NCBI GenBank assembly: GCA_037349105.1 | Contig: JAYJMM010000041.1 | Location: 9,174,501-9,238,500 of the forward strand | DNA length: 64,000 bases | Reading direction: 5' to 3' | DNA from: Limnomonas spitsbergensis | Lineage: Eukaryota; Chlorophyta; Chlorophyceae; Chlamydomonadales | Shown here: one piece after another, positions 34,256 to 46,933 of the stretch | How the letters are laid out: each line of letters begins with the position of its first letter | Numbering within the stretch: position 1 is the stretch's first letter | Translations under genes and position numbers: made by a program | Notes under the pieces: model-generated | What the model was told of the DNA's origin: nothing | Database searches by the model: none | What the model saw: only the letters and a program-made list of their open reading frames with translations

Positions 34256-37200
34256 TGTCGCACCATAAAGCAGTAACCGTGCCATAATGGTGGAAGCTGC
34301 CCGTACCGCCTTAGAGAGGCTCATACTACTCACAACTATAGTATAACACCGTACACACATGCACCTTGTACTACACTGCGGAGGTACAAGGTCTGTAAAG
34401 GGGTAACTAGGTACAGCGTACCTTATAAGAGGGAAGGCTGGCCTACCCGGGCGCCCCTAGCTTGTGGGTACCGCCCCTACTTTACTCGCCCACCTCCTTC
34501 TGCACCACCCTGATCCACAGGGTAAGCAGGGACACCTCGCTTGGTGGCTGGGCCACTGGAGGCGGCCACGTCTCCTTGATCCGCTCGACTTCCCGGGAGG
34601 CCTTGTCTCCCTGAGGCGCCGACCGTATGGCTACAACCAGCGGCCCCACGCAGGCTGGCTTGTCGTTCCACATGCCGACCAATGAGCGGACCAGCAAAGC
34701 CATGGCGGAGGGGGACTGTCAAGATCCCGCGATCTCCCCTGCCACCACTGCCAGGTCTGGCGGCTCATCAGACAAAGCCAGGCGGTTGTGCGAGCCCCAG
34801 GAGCTTTAGCTTGGCAGTACTGCCTGGCTGCAACCGCCCCCGGCTGGGACATGTCCAGCACTGGCACGTTGCCCTGGATGGTGGGGATCTTGGTGAACCG
34901 GGTTCCTCCAGCCAGCTGCAGGATCATCTGTTTCTGCAGCTGTATGTGCGTCTCCGCCTGCTCCAGGGCTATCCTTTCCCTTTTCTGTCTCATGGATTCC
35001 CCGCTGGAGCCTGGGCTGCGTCCCTCCGTGTCATCCGAGTCCGACTTGCTGGGGTCCGAGCCAGATCCGCCACCTCCGCCCCTGGCTGGGCTTTGACTGC
35101 GCTGGCCCCTGCCGTCTCTGCGGTCTGCACTTCGCTGGGACTGTCCGCCCCCAGGCGGCCTCTCGCTTGCCACGCTTCTGGGGCGGCTGCCGCCCCTTGA
35201 AGGCTGCGTCGCAGGTTCTTGGTGTCTATCTCTTTCTGATTCCGCCTGCCGTCCCGCCGGTGTACTCCCTTGCCTCGGAAACTGACAGGTCATCGTCCCT
35301 GCTTTCCTGCCCTTGCGGACCGCCTCTCCCGGTGGTCCCTGCTGGCTCGATTTCCTGAAAGATCCTCCTTCCTTGGCTGGGGCAGTGGCTCCTCCTTTCC
35401 GCCCTGCCCCCCGCCTGGGCCGCTTGGCCCCGCAGGAATTCAGCAATGTGGTCCACCTGGCCCTCTTGGTTGCTGTGTTCCTTGTCGTCCACGATGCGCA
35501 GCATAGCATGGGACTCCTGCCTGCTGGCCCTTCTAGGCGCCGAGCCCTGCTCTGCTGCCCTGGCTAGCTGCAGGCTGGTTGTCCTTGGCTGCTCGCTGGC
35601 CGCGGGGCTGCTTGGCCTGGGCATGCGCCCTTCATCCAGCCGCTGGTTCCGGAGGCTGGGCTCACTGCTGGCCTCCAGGCGTTCCCACCTGGCTTGGCTT
35701 GCAGCTGGGGCAGCTCGTTCCGTCTGCTCCTGCCACCTCCGCACCTCCCTGCGGTCGTCTGGCTGCAGTCTGGACGCCTCGAATCCTTCCAACTCCTGGA
35801 GCTCTTCCTCTTGCTCGGATTCGGGTTCCTCCTGATCCCCTGCCGTGCCGTTGCACCATCTGTCCGCGAAGACCTTAACAGCCAGGGCCGCCTCTGGCCC
35901 TGCTGTTCCCTTGGACACCCTGCGTAGGGCCGCCAGCAGCGTCGCCCTGTCTTGCCCCGTGTGGGGGATGCCCATGATGGCCTTTGTTGCCCATTCCGCC
36001 AGGTGGTGGCTTCGAAACTCCTCGACGGCCCGGGCCTGATCGCTGAGGTGGGCGAAGCAATTGGAGCACACTTGCTGCCACAGCCGTGCTGCCCACTGCA
36101 GGATGCCTGCCCACCCGATCGGTAGAAGCCCTTCCGCTGGTTGCTCTGCCGGATCTGGCTGCCCGATGCTCCCCGAGTGCTCCCCCTCCGCTCGGTACTG
36201 CTCCCCTGGGATAGGCGTCCATGCGGTGTTGAAGTACCCGTAGAGGCTGTCAGCCTGGCTGCCGCTCCTCATTCCCTTGCTGTCGTGTCCGACCACGGCT
36301 TCCTGCCTTTGCCCGCTGGCGCTGGCGGGGAACTTGGACAGGGGCGTGCCGTATGCCGACGCTTCCGCTGTTTCCTCCACTGGGATGCGGAATGGTCTCG
36401 TCTGCTTTTTCCTATGCAGCTCCGGCCTTGGTGATACTCCCCTTGGCGCCTGCATCCCACCACGCGGATCTGGCGGCTCCTCCTCAGCAGCCTGGTTAGC
36501 CCATGGCAGACCCACTGGAACGGCCGACGCCGCCACGGCCTTTGGGTTACTGCGTCTTTGCAGGTCCCGCAGGGTCACCACTGGTTCTGCCGACTCCCCT
36601 TGGGTCTGCGGCTCGTTGGACCTTGTCAGCTCCATCTTGACCGCTGCTGGCTGGACCACCACCCTTTCCATCCTGACCTCTGCGGGCTCAGGCGAGGGCT
36701 CCCTGGCCTCCTTCTTGACAGGTGCCTGGAGGTCCAGCTCAGCTTCACCGCCCCACGCGCCTGGCCTGCCAGACAGGGCTTCCGGAGATCTCACTGGCCC
36801 ACCGACCTCCCCAAAACCACCGGTCAAAGACCTCAAAGTGGGTGGCCCCGAGGTCGTGTCCAAGGATTCATCACAGGGGACTGGCCACTGCTCATCGTCC
36901 TGGCTCAGCCCTGGGGGGATGCGCGCGGTGCCACCTCGTCCGATACCCCTGCGCGTTACTGCAACGTGCACCGAGCCAGCATCCAAGGCAAGGGAGCTTT
37001 CGGCCCCAAGGGCCTTGCTCTCCCACATAGCAGCACTGTCATCGCCTGACAATCCTAAAGAGATCTGCATAGCCTCCTCAGGCAGCCAGGGCTGCATCAA
37101 TGGGTGTCATAGGGTCTTCCCCCGGATCCAATCCCCTCACACGACCACTGCGCCTAAAGGCCGCTGGGTGCAGGTGGCGATCGTGATCTACAATTTCATC

Positions 37201-38477
37201 CTGCATTTCTGCAAAATTGCTGCACAGCTGCGCTTGGTCGACTGTGTTGGCACACAGCACTTGGCCGCTCGCTTACAGCGCGCTTCCGTTCCCTCTACCT
37301 TCTGCATGCTGGTGAGGCTTGTGCTAGACAGGTCAGGCAACAGGTAATTTTTTCTTCTAGATCTGGCGGAACTTGCCTCGCCTCTTTCCCACCTTCTGGA
37401 TCGCTGGGCTCGTCTGCTGCTCCCTGCCGATCCGTCACGCAGCTTCCGCTCAAGCTTTGCAGCTCCAATAATTCCTGCACACAGCCTTGGGTAGCCTGCT
37501 TTTAAAATCGGATCCCGGATCCTTGTTCACTTCCGTCAACACGCGGGTAGTGCACTTCACCACAAGTGCAGGCCAGGTGCACAGGCACTATCAGCTGGGT
37601 TTATAACTCCAAAGCCTGATCTTCAAGCTACGTCTGCTTCTGGGTTGCCACGCCCAGCGCAAGCAGGTATTGACTTGGTATCTCTATGTCGAATTCTCAG
37701 CTCAGTGATGTCCAAGGCGGATCCGTTTGTGATGCAGAAAAAGTTCCACTCCTCACAGCACATGCACCCTCAGCATGAATTCGATGAGTCAGGCTGATCA
37801 GGCCTATCCCACTTCGTTCCTTTTAAGTGGACACGAGAGGTTTGCTTCGGGTCCGTGGCGGACTTCTTCCCCACAAGGTGGCGGACGCCTACGGGCGGAC
37901 TCAGTGACTACACACTGGCCGCGGATGCGCAGCGCGTTAAGCTGCGGCTGGAACTTCTAGATGGCAATCACGGAGACAGGCTTGGCTAAGCTTAGAACGC
38001 GGACCTTCCGGATGGCTAATCTGGGTGGTCGCTGAGTCACTTACCGCCCGTGGCGGGAGAGACCGTAGCCGTAGACTGCGGGCGTTGGCCTGAGTCGGGC
38101 TGGGTGTCTCGCTTTGGGTTCTAGGGCTGCTAAGACGCTGTAGGGCTGTCCTAGGCTTGACTAGTTGAGTGGTACTGGCGTTGTTGCTCTTCACTGGGTA
38201 GATCTCTGGGATATAGCCGGTGCTGTTTACAATTAGAGGCCTGTCCACTTAAAAGGAACGAAGTAAGAGTCAAGCGAGCAAGCCGGGATACAAGGTTCCG
38301 GCAAGTCCTTATTACTAAGGTACGGGAAATCCTGCCTCAGATCTTCCCGAAAGTGGGAAGCTGGGCTCCTAACCTAAAAAGGGGGGGCTCCGCAGGGAAG
38401 CTGCGGAGTCTCCGGGGCCGCAGTAGCGGCCCCTACGGTTTTGGCACGTACCGGTATACTGCATTATACCGTGACAA
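34256..38477 (-). mobile_element. Older Gag-like mobile element copy (A-internal-B form) with ATCA target duplication
   Basis: The left end TGTCGCACCATAAAGCAGTA at 34256 matches the A module of the element at 51155. The right end ...ACCGTGACA at 38477 matches its B module (shared GTGGCGGAC, GCCTACGGGCGGACTCAGTG, GGCCGCGGATGCGCAGCGCG). The flanks read GGAATCA before and ATCATGAT after, a 4-bp direct duplication (ATCA). The interior holds a decayed Gag-like reading frame on minus. Only one A and one B are present, so there are no true LTRs here. A 23-bp inverted repeat lies at 37811-37833 and 38242-38264. Divergence from the second copy and the frameshifts show that it is older. Confidence 0.8.
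34484..37260 (-). pseudogene. Frameshifted Gag-like protein of the older element
   Basis: At least four successive frames align to the protein at 53393-58270: LDPGEDPMTPIDA near 37110 (compare LEPGEDPAEAIDA); 37100-35226, with AYGTPLSKF, GWAGILQWA and IPHTGQDRA shared; 35260-34830, with IPTIQGNVPVLDMS; and 34703-34484, with MALLVRSLVGMWNDKPA. Joins between frames need single-base shifts, so no full-length product is possible. Relative to the young copy it lacks the acidic C-terminus and most of the N-terminal repeat region. Confidence 0.75.
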
Positions 38478-39101
38478 TCATGATTCAGATTTTCATTCTA
38501 GGTGTGCCCCGCAGAGCTTCAGATTTGCAATATAGGACAGGTGGCCGCGGATCTGTTTGAGCAGAAAACAAAACTAGAACAAACCCATGCGCTTCCTATT
38601 AGCAATCACAGCGGGTATGCACCGTCAAAAACAGGGCTATAAACTAGAAATCAGCCAGATTGTGGCATAGGTATGACCTCCATAATAATGCAGTCAATAT
38701 ATGTGCTACAGAAACTTGATTTGGCCTCTCTGACTTCCATGTTTCCATCATTAACACTGGTAGTTTGCCGGGGTAGTTTTGTGTGCACTGAACTCCCTCA
38801 TAACTTGATGCACACAGGCGGACACAGGACAATCATCGAGCGCCCAGGTAGAACACTTTCTTTCATACCAAACCCTAAATTGACTACCGGTAGATGTAAT
38901 CGGATCTTGGGCAGATCAAGCGTTGGCGTTGGAGCCCGTCCCGCACCCGCATCCGCACCCGCCACTGTTCATGTGGATGGATGGAACTGCTGGGAACTTC
39001 CGTGCGCACTTTTTTGTCACATACCGGTGGTAAGCGGCTTCAACCCTGTCAGTCGATCCCACTTACGCACCGGTAATCAATCGCATCAGCGCCTGCTCAA
39101 G
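38478..39101. other. Upstream region of the MTFP1 gene
   Basis: The frame of MTFP1 exon 1 is open upstream to about 38673 but contains no domain. The first convincing start is the ATG at 39102. This stretch probably carries the promoter and 5' leader. Confidence 0.4.
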
Positions 39102-41614
39102 ATGGGTCGTGATTCCAAGAAGATGTCGATCGATGAAGCTGTTCAGAAACCAAGTGTGGATATCTTTCGACAAACGCCTCTTCGATTCATGGGCTACGCA
39201 AACGAGGTATGAATCCAATGCACACGCATCCGAGTTTGATTGCTCTTGCAAGACATATTGGCACGCGATACCGGCATCATACGGGATGACCCGCGGAAGT
39301 TGGATAAGGATTAGCCTGGGATGCAAGCCTGTGATTCTAGTACTTGAAATCAGCCCCATGCACGGTATGGCTGAACCTTTTTTCCTATGGCCACAAGCCA
39401 AGTTTTTTGCACGCGCCATGCAGGCACGGCCCATGGTATGGCATGCGACATGCCGACATGCGTGCGCCATGCATGCAGCTGCGCATCGCTAATTATGTTC
39501 CTGTCTGCCATGCCCACCTGCCTGCATCTGTCTTGTGCTGAATGGTGCACTTGGCATGGATCATGGTTCACAGACTGATTTAGGCAGCACAGCACCGTCT
39601 AAACATCTAGCAGGGACCTTCGACACACTGGCACAATCTCTTGGCATAACGTGTACGGTATGGCACTTATATTGACCTTCATATAATTATATGAACCGGT
39701 ACACTATGCAGTTTTTCTTTTCGTTCTTGCTTATTTTGATCTTAACTGGCTTCGGACGCTTTCCCTAAGCCTTTGCCATTGAGGGATGGCAAGCTGTCGA
39801 TCGTTACATCAGTGGGAAATCCGCGAATGTGCATGGTACAATCGCCACCCCTTTGAATTCCTTTCAAGAGTAGTGAAGGCTAGAGTGGCAGCCCATGCAA
39901 TGCCCATGCCGTCCATTACGGTATGTGCCATATTTTACTTGCCGTTGAGCCCTGACATGCACTTGAATGTGTGGTAGTGTAAGAGGTCCTCTCCTCCTCC
40001 TCCTCCTCCCCCCTTCCTCCCCGCCGGCAGCTGGATAGCCTGTTGTTGATGTCATCATGTATTGTTGAAGATGTGCACTATGTACTGGTTCAAGCTGAAT
40101 AGGTCATCGGCGACCATGCTAGACCGCGAACGCGGCAACGCGCATGGATAAATAAATTGTCAAGTGATGCCTTGAACCTTTCCCAAGTTTTGTGTGTGGC
40201 ATAGTTAAGGAGTGCGCAGGCTTGCTAGAGGCACTGCACTGCACTGCTTGAAATTGGATCGGGGGGGTGACATGTTCTACACATGGAGAGTGAAATTAGG
40301 GGACATGTAAGCTTAGGGTAGGGTAAGGGTATGCGTATAAACGATACACAAAATATACAGTGTTAAGTATAAACATCCGGCATACATGGGCAGCAAGTAC
40401 ACAGTGATATTGTTACAACCAGCCCTAAATACATCATCTATGTACTGTTATCTGTTTGTAGTTGTGGTAGTTTGTGGGGTGGGGTGGGCCCAGACAGCTG
40501 GTCTCTTCAATGTCGATTTACAGCCTCCTCCAAGGCAGTCACGCATGCTCTTTATGCTCTGATCCTATATTATCTCACCCATCGCACCAGGTATATTCTC
40601 AAACTGATCAGGCAATCTTCCTAATGCCATGATGCCATGATGGTCCTTTGCCCATTATAACCCACCTAAAGATGATCCTTGAAACCTGAAGCATCAAACC
40701 TGAAAGCTCAAGCCTTAAATATGAACCTGAAAGGCCTCCTCCACCCACCGCTCCTCCTTCCTGCTCTCAGCTGGGGGAGTCCTTCCGCCTCGTTCTCCCT
40801 GGCTTAGTGACACCCTCCTACGCGGTGGCCTTTGCGTACGTGTTTGCCGACATGGTTGACAAAGGCCACAAGCAGTACGTTGCAGACAGGTGCCACGTCA
40901 GCATGACCATGGTGGTCAAGTCGCTCGACTGTTTGATCTGGCAGACGTTGGCGTCGGTGTTCATACCAGGCAAGTTGTTCATACTTTATATCATACCAGT
41001 GTGCATGCCAGGTCATGTGGACTCATCACGAGGTAGCTTGCACAGCACTTATGTAGGCTCCTAGGCTAATCTTGCAGAGGTAGAAGAGCATGCATAGAAG
41101 CGTCCAGCCTTCCTATCAATGCACAAGATTACCAAAAACATAACTTGAGAAGTTGCTTCATCGCGTACGGTAGGGCGGATGGGTTAAGCCACTGCCCCAA
41201 TGGCCGCCCTCCATCATCCGGGAATGGTAAATTGGTAACGAACTAAGGACATGTATGTGGGCAGCATGCACCTTTGCACGTCCCAGGGTGGGCAATGCCC
41301 TGACTGCCCCTGAGCCCCCATAGTCCCATACACCCGGTGAGGTGCACCTTGCTCTCTTTCTTCTGACACCATCCCGTGTTTTTTGTGTGGATCCAGGGTT
41401 CATCATCCACAAGGTCGTAGGGGCCGCTGCCTGGACGGTGGGCAAGGCAGCCCCGGGCAGGCAGGCCCTGATGAGCGTCCTGCCTGTGGTCGCGGGCCTG
41501 GCCACTATTCCGCTGATTGTCAAGCCGGTAGATCACTTGGTGGAGGAGGCAATGGACATGACGATTAGGAAGAGCTACAAGCAGATCTGCTCGTTGGCGC
41601 TGCCTGTTGGGTAG
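39102..41614 (+). CDS. MTFP1: Mitochondrial fission process protein 1 (MTP18 family), 3 exons, 173 residues
   Basis: Exons 39102-39206, 40771-40969 and 41397-41614 join in phase (522 nt). Exon 1 ends DIFRQTPLRFMGYANE and exon 2 opens LGESFRLVLP, the family signature before the first membrane helix. VAFAYVFADMVDKG and LASVFIPGF follow. Exon 3 has VLPVVAGLATIPLIVKPVDH, the second membrane segment and conserved Pro-x-Asp-His region. Length is close to the about 166-residue animal protein. The family sits in the inner mitochondrial membrane and promotes fission. The second intron begins AG|GCAAGT (40970), a GC-AG intron; the neighbouring GT sites do not keep the frame. Intron 1 is 1564 bp. Confidence 0.88.
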
Positions 41615-43450
41615 CCGTGTGTGTAATACTAGTGAAGCTAGTGAGGCCAGTGAGGCCAGTGTTGCCAAGCTCGGCAGTCTAAGAGCTGCTGGTGCACCTA
41701 GTGCAACCTATTGCTGAGAGGGTGCAGAGTGGCGGAGGTTATGACGACCTCCCACTTCAGGGGAAGGTCATCATAACCTCAGCCACTGGACATAGGCCGG
41801 GGGCGCACACAGGTGAGTTGTATTCCCTGATGTACGTCTTTATTGCGAGTGCCGGAACAGTGTCGTGCTCCTCAAGTTATTGCTCGCCCTGTCTGACAAC
41901 AGAAGGTCAAATTTCTGATTATTATCATTTCATAAGTGTAATTGTACTTTTGCCAGTTTAACTGCATGTCAGTCACTCAAGATGGTGGAGAAATAATTGC
42001 TTTTAAAGGATGACCGAGGTTATTTAGTGTCTTATAACCCTGTTTTATATTGTTTGAGTCGTTGTGCTGTCAAATTGATGGTTTGCATTGCTGGATGCTC
42101 CTTGTGTGCAGGTCAGCGCCCGGTCGATAAATATAGTGAAAGTGTGAACCTGCCCGTCTATTTCCTTCGTGATAGACCCTCTGCTCCGCCCTGTCTGGCT
42201 CAACTCTCAGGTCGTACTAAGTTATCTTATCTTTACTACCTCTTCTATTGTTAAGACCTTGTGTCCGTGGGCACGGACACATGCTGTGATAAGGTTGCCA
42301 GCTCTGCTTCACGAATGCAGTAAGATAGGGTCGCTTTTTCTCCCCTTCAATTGCTTGGCCATGTTGTGTGCAGTGTCCAAAGAGGCAGGTGGGATACACA
42401 CCGGAACTTATAACGTCCGTCTATCATCAGCATCCTTATTCTAATGTGGGCATAGTTTGCAGCTGGTGGTTTGCAGCTAAACCAAAAGGATCGGCCATGA
42501 TACAGGTTAATGACGTTACACCTCTGGGTTCTGCTGACCTACACTCCCAATATCTTCCGGTACCAGAATTCTTTCAGTTTCCAAGGGAATGACGGGGTGG
42601 AAACAAAATACGTGAAATTAGATATCGGTATGCACGTCAACGTCTGAAATTGCAGCCTACAGAAAACAAGGAAAATACAACATGAGTGTCAAAAGCAATT
42701 GCATTCCGCAAATATGGTGTACTGCCTTCCACGCACGCAAGCTCTGTTTTGTTCGTATCACCCCCCCGGTATCACAATGTATGGGCATGAGACCTACGTT
42801 GAAAGGACTTGGTCCACAAAAACGATGTTTAAAACGAGTGGAACACACCAAATGCAAGCAAGCAGGAAATACCTGAAAGCCAAAAAGTAACTGGAGAGGG
42901 GACTTCGCCTCCCCTATACCGGTTAACGGTGACAAAACTGACAGCTCTCAGCCCATGTCATCACCTTCTTTACCCCTGCTTGTTCAAAATCGCGAATATT
43001 ATGAAGTACGTCACATCCCATCTAGCTGAACAAAGCAGCCCCGGAATGTTAAGCACCGCCACCGTCAGCTCCAACCAGATTGGCTCCAACAGGTTTCAAC
43101 TACAGAGAGGAGGACGGAGGTCTACCTGCGGCAAACTATACCCAAATCAAGAAGTTCAACCACAGTCAACAAAATGTGATCGGAGTCAAAAGCCATGCAG
43201 CTGCTCATTTTTCTGACGGCACTCTCTCCCAACACTTGGCAATGGGAGGGATGGGGTGATGTAGAAACAGCAACACCGGCAGACAACCATGAGATTCAAA
43301 TATCCAACTGCATCATGCAAGTCGCTGTGCCTTCGATCGCTTAGCCAGCAAGGAGATCATAAAAGCCCGTACATCCCATTGAGATATTTGTTCGGCGGGT
43401 GGAGGAGAGGCTCGTTGAATCGCAGCTTCCCAGTGCTCCCTCCTTGCCAG
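41615..43450. other. Region with no supported gene
   Basis: It contains a strong hairpin at 41735-41780 and a GTTACACCTCTGGG TIR remnant near 42510. Short open frames have no recognisable domain. Confidence 0.5.
41735..41780. repeat. Inverted repeat / potential hairpin
   Basis: GAGGTTATGACGACCT (41735-41750) and AGGTCATCATAACCTC (41765-41780) are reverse complements except for one position, with a 14-base loop. It lies about 120 bp past the MTFP1 stop codon and could be in its 3' UTR. Confidence 0.6.
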
Positions 43451-45948
43451 CTATTTCTTTTTGCTCTTCTTGGCCGAACCCTCTTCTTCTCCTTCCCTGA
43501 CTTTCTTAGCTGATCCCTCCTCCGCTCCCTTGGCCTTCTTCTGAGTTTTCTTCTCCCCCTTCATTTGCAAAACAAATTCACAGGAGTCTCATAACAACAA
43601 AGTCACAGACCAAGAGCGAAGCAATAGGTGACTACAAATTAAATTACGAATCGGTTCCATGCCAGGTTCATAATGCCATTCAAGTGCGTGCATTCATATA
43701 TTTGTCAAAATCTTAACTCGCATCCCGTGTATGGTGCTAGCCGCCTAAACATAACAAAATATCACATAATCCCACACGTGGAACGGCAAAGCAATTTGCA
43801 TAAACTCTGCAGGCACCTTCATACCAGTGGTTGCTCACAAGAAGCCTGTAGAAGTTAGCAGGGGCTACTGCCGGTAGCACCTGTCTGGACAGGCCATGCG
43901 GCTGGCCATGCCACATCAGCTCAATAGGATAACTGATGAGCTGCTGCCGGCAACACCTGCCATGACAGACGCTTCTGCCAGTAAAGAGGCATTCAGGCCC
44001 AAGATGACGGCTCCCTTCCCTTTCATCTCTGCCTCCTGGCATATCTGTCCCCCCTGATGCGCCTCCTCTGCCTCCTGGAGGTCCAGCCCTGTCTCTCACC
44101 TTCTTCTTCCTTTCCTCCTCCTTGCGCTCCTCCTCCTTACGCTCCTCCTCCTTGCGTGCCTGCACCAGGCGTGCAGCCTCCTCCGCCTCCTTTGCCTTCC
44201 TCGCCTCCTCCTCTGCACTGTCAGTGCTCTCGTCATCTTCGTCGCTGTCCTCCTCGCTACTGCTGCTCTCGCCACTGTTCAGAGAGTTAAGGCAAGCAGG
44301 GCATGCACGCGCAGATCCTAGATAAGTCCAGGTTTGTGGATAAGCAGCCTGTACAGATAATGGCTTAGGCAGCATCCAGGGTGTGGGGTTTGGGATATCA
44401 TGCGTACTCTTGTCATGATGTAGGCATCCCATCAATTCGCACTCTATGCAAACAATGAACTCAGCATGAAGCAGTGCCCAGGACTGCCTTTGGAAGGCTA
44501 GATATTTGTGCAGCTCTCAAATGAAGGTTGAAGGCCATAGTCCATATGAAGCAGTGCCCAAGAGTGCCTTGGAAAGTCCAGATTTTGCGTAACTCTCAGA
44601 GGAAGGTGAAGGCCATAGCCCAAATACGCCCCCCTTGAAAAGACCTGCGCTCAGGCGGCTCATATCACAGCCTCACTTTTGCCTCTATTTAACTGCCAGG
44701 AGTGCCGACCGTCTTACACACTCCCAGAGCATAAGCACGTATATAGGGTTGCCAACCATTCATGCAATACGTGTGTGGGTCCTTCAGGGTGCGCCAGGCC
44801 CCCATCCCCACCTGCTGCTGCCTTCGTCGTCTTCCTCTTTCCCTCCGTTGCTCATATCTTCTGCGGGGCGCTTCTGGCCGGATGGAGTGCCGCTTGGGCT
44901 GACCGCGAGGGCGGACATTTTTGAAGCAGGCATGTTTTCCGGGAGCACGTCCTTGAGCGACGCCTGCAGATGCACCACACGCAGCTTTGGGGCAGAAGAT
45001 AGAAAGCTGGATACACCGAAAAGACAGATTTGGGGCTGAAGGCTCAAAGCTGCTGCCGCCTTAACCAGCCAATAAATAGGCCATACTGGATCAAGGATTG
45101 AGAGAGCCAGCTGTTTGCTCCATAGCATGGCTTGTGTCTGGCTGCCATTGCCCCATGCAGCCCTTCAATATCAGTGACTGCAATTTGAATGGTAAGACTA
45201 GAACGTCTCACCGCACCTGCCTTTGTTTTTGCGTCAAACGTGCTCTCGAACTCGCGGATTCTGGCTAGCACGTGTTCCGTCTTTTGACCTGAGGCCGTGC
45301 TCTCCACCTTGAGCTGTTCACAGAGCGGCTGCGAATGGGAAGGAATGCGTCACGCTGGATTCAGTGCATGGCGGGTATAGACTGGCTAAATTGGATTTCA
45401 GGGGTCATGGGTAAAATTATGCGCATTTCAATGTGTCATCGGTGTAGGAGACATATTTTCACCAAGATGCTGATGATAGCAACACACCATCAATGGAGTA
45501 ATGGACTGGATTTATACAACAAATATTGGTGGCTGAGGTGCACTTTCCATGGGGGTGCACACAGGCGAATGGGAGTGCATGACTCCACGTGACTGACAAG
45601 CATGTCCTTGGATCTCAGCGGACGAGAGTGCATGAGCAGGCGCATCCAGACGCTCCATGGCATGTGACTCGCATGCATCATTTATCACCTGGCCCATTTA
45701 TAACAAAATGGGAAAACTCGCAGAAGTGCGCACACCGTCATGGCGAGTGCATGCCTGGTTTATGTTCATCCCACCAGGTATGTTTTGATGAACGTCTCCT
45801 TGGAGCCCACGCTGAGCTGCTTCCACAGGGAGGCCGCAATGGACATCTTGCGAGGTGGCTTGCCATCAGGACCTGCATGGACATAGCAGCACTTCAAGTC
45901 AAATTGTGCACACACATCCATCCAACAGCCATTTTCGAAAGACAGCAT
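43451..45948 (-). CDS. Unrecognised protein with acidic Ser/Glu and Lys-rich C-terminus (model of 5 exons, 243 residues)
   Basis: A frame-consistent chain runs 45948-45775, 45313-45212, 44984-44812, 44274-44100, 43558-43451 (732 nt, ATG to TAG) with GT-AG borders. The front half looks folded (GCWMDVCAQFDLKCCYVHAG, KMSIAASLWKQL, ARIREFESTFDAK, LQASLKDVLPEN). The second half is low-complexity: GESSSSEEDSDEDDES, then KEEER repeats predicted as a charged helix, ending in a Lys-rich tail (GSAKKSKKK). Such tails are common in nuclear or nucleolar proteins; function is unknown. A stop lies directly before the chosen ATG, so that exon could also be an internal exon with an acceptor inside it. The exons at 46355-47661 might belong to the same gene. 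The exon borders are moderately sure, the gene start is not. Confidence 0.5.
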
Positions 45949-46354
45949 TCAAGGCGGTACAGGGGGACTGAGGAGCATGAGGCCACAAGGCCGCCATCAA
46001 TCAGGTGAATTCCACACCTCGGGGCATGAATCTTCTATTTGTCCTCCCATGTTGGAACAGGTCGTCTGACATAATACACAAAAAACACGCCGAACTATTA
46101 TCCATGACGATAGACTCTGCTGGTTTAGATGAATGGCGCCTGGTCATCAGAGTAGCCTGAGTCAATCCCTTTGCGCCCCCATCTAGGTATCTGCATCTTA
46201 AGGTTTGTGCGCTAAAATAGTTGTTGGCTCTACCTGGCCCTTTCAAACCCCTGTTTCAAACAATGCCCCAGGGTAGATGTGTGGACACACTTATAACAAG
46301 TGTGGCAACCCTGTCACCCTGTCCACTCCCGTCCGCACTCCTGCAAGCTCCCCC

Positions 46355-46825
46355 TCAGCTAATTTTACCCTTGTTCTCTGTTTGCATGGCCAGGGCCGAT
46401 GGCCTGACCACAGAATCTGAGGAAGAGATGCGTGCTGACCCATAGGCTTTTTCCGCGGAGGATTGAAACACCAATATTTTCCCAAAATCTTCCTCATAAC
46501 GATTACCGATATTTTGGAAATAAAAGGGTTTAAAAACATCTGCCTGCTGTTCCTCCTTCTCACCTACAGCACTCAGAGAAGTGTAGCTCGAATCGTGCCC
46601 TATGCGGTCCAGAGCCATTGTCGTGAACAGGGTGTAGGGTACCATGCCACCGACCTGTCCAGCAGGGAATGCAACATTGGGGTTTAGTGGACAACTGAAA
46701 GACTGGAAAAGAGCTCCTATCAATATCTCCTGGTCACCATTCAGATGAACCATAGAATTGTGAAGGTCAGCAATGCCTCCCTCAGTATACAATCTAAGGA
46801 TGGCCTCAGTCTCTGCACAGCTCAG
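46355..46825 (-). CDS. Unrecognised exon, possibly part of a gene continuing either side
   Basis: After a CCCCAAG acceptor-like site at 46826, a frame of about 150 codons reads LSCAETEAILRLYTEGGIA, HLNGDQEILIGALFQSF, FPAGQVGGMVPYTLFTTMAL and onward. Its composition is like a folded domain, but no family is recognised. A donor is possible at the SLSAV/GTGAG position (near 46562). It lies between two other unassigned minus-strand exon groups and may connect them. Confidence 0.35.
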   Translation of the reverse strand: MSCAETEAILRLYTEGGIADLHNSMVHLNGDQEILIGALFQSFSCPLNPNVAFPAGQVGGMVPYTLFTTMALDRIGHDSSYTSLSAVGEKEEQQADVFKPFYFQNIGNRYEEDFGKILVFQSSAEKAYGSARISSSDSVVRPSALAMQTENKGKIS

Positions 46826-46933
46826 CTTGGGGTACTGGAGCTACAATAAAACGACAGTAGGTCCTATCGCCAAATTCATGCAGCAAGCCCTGCTGCTTTC
46901 ACGGCTGGCCTTAGCCCAGTCAACGCTTGGTCC

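Noticed and set aside
36277..37347. 356-codon plus-strand frame
   Set aside because: It is the antisense shadow of the Gag-like coding sequence, whose homology to the second element lies on the minus strand.
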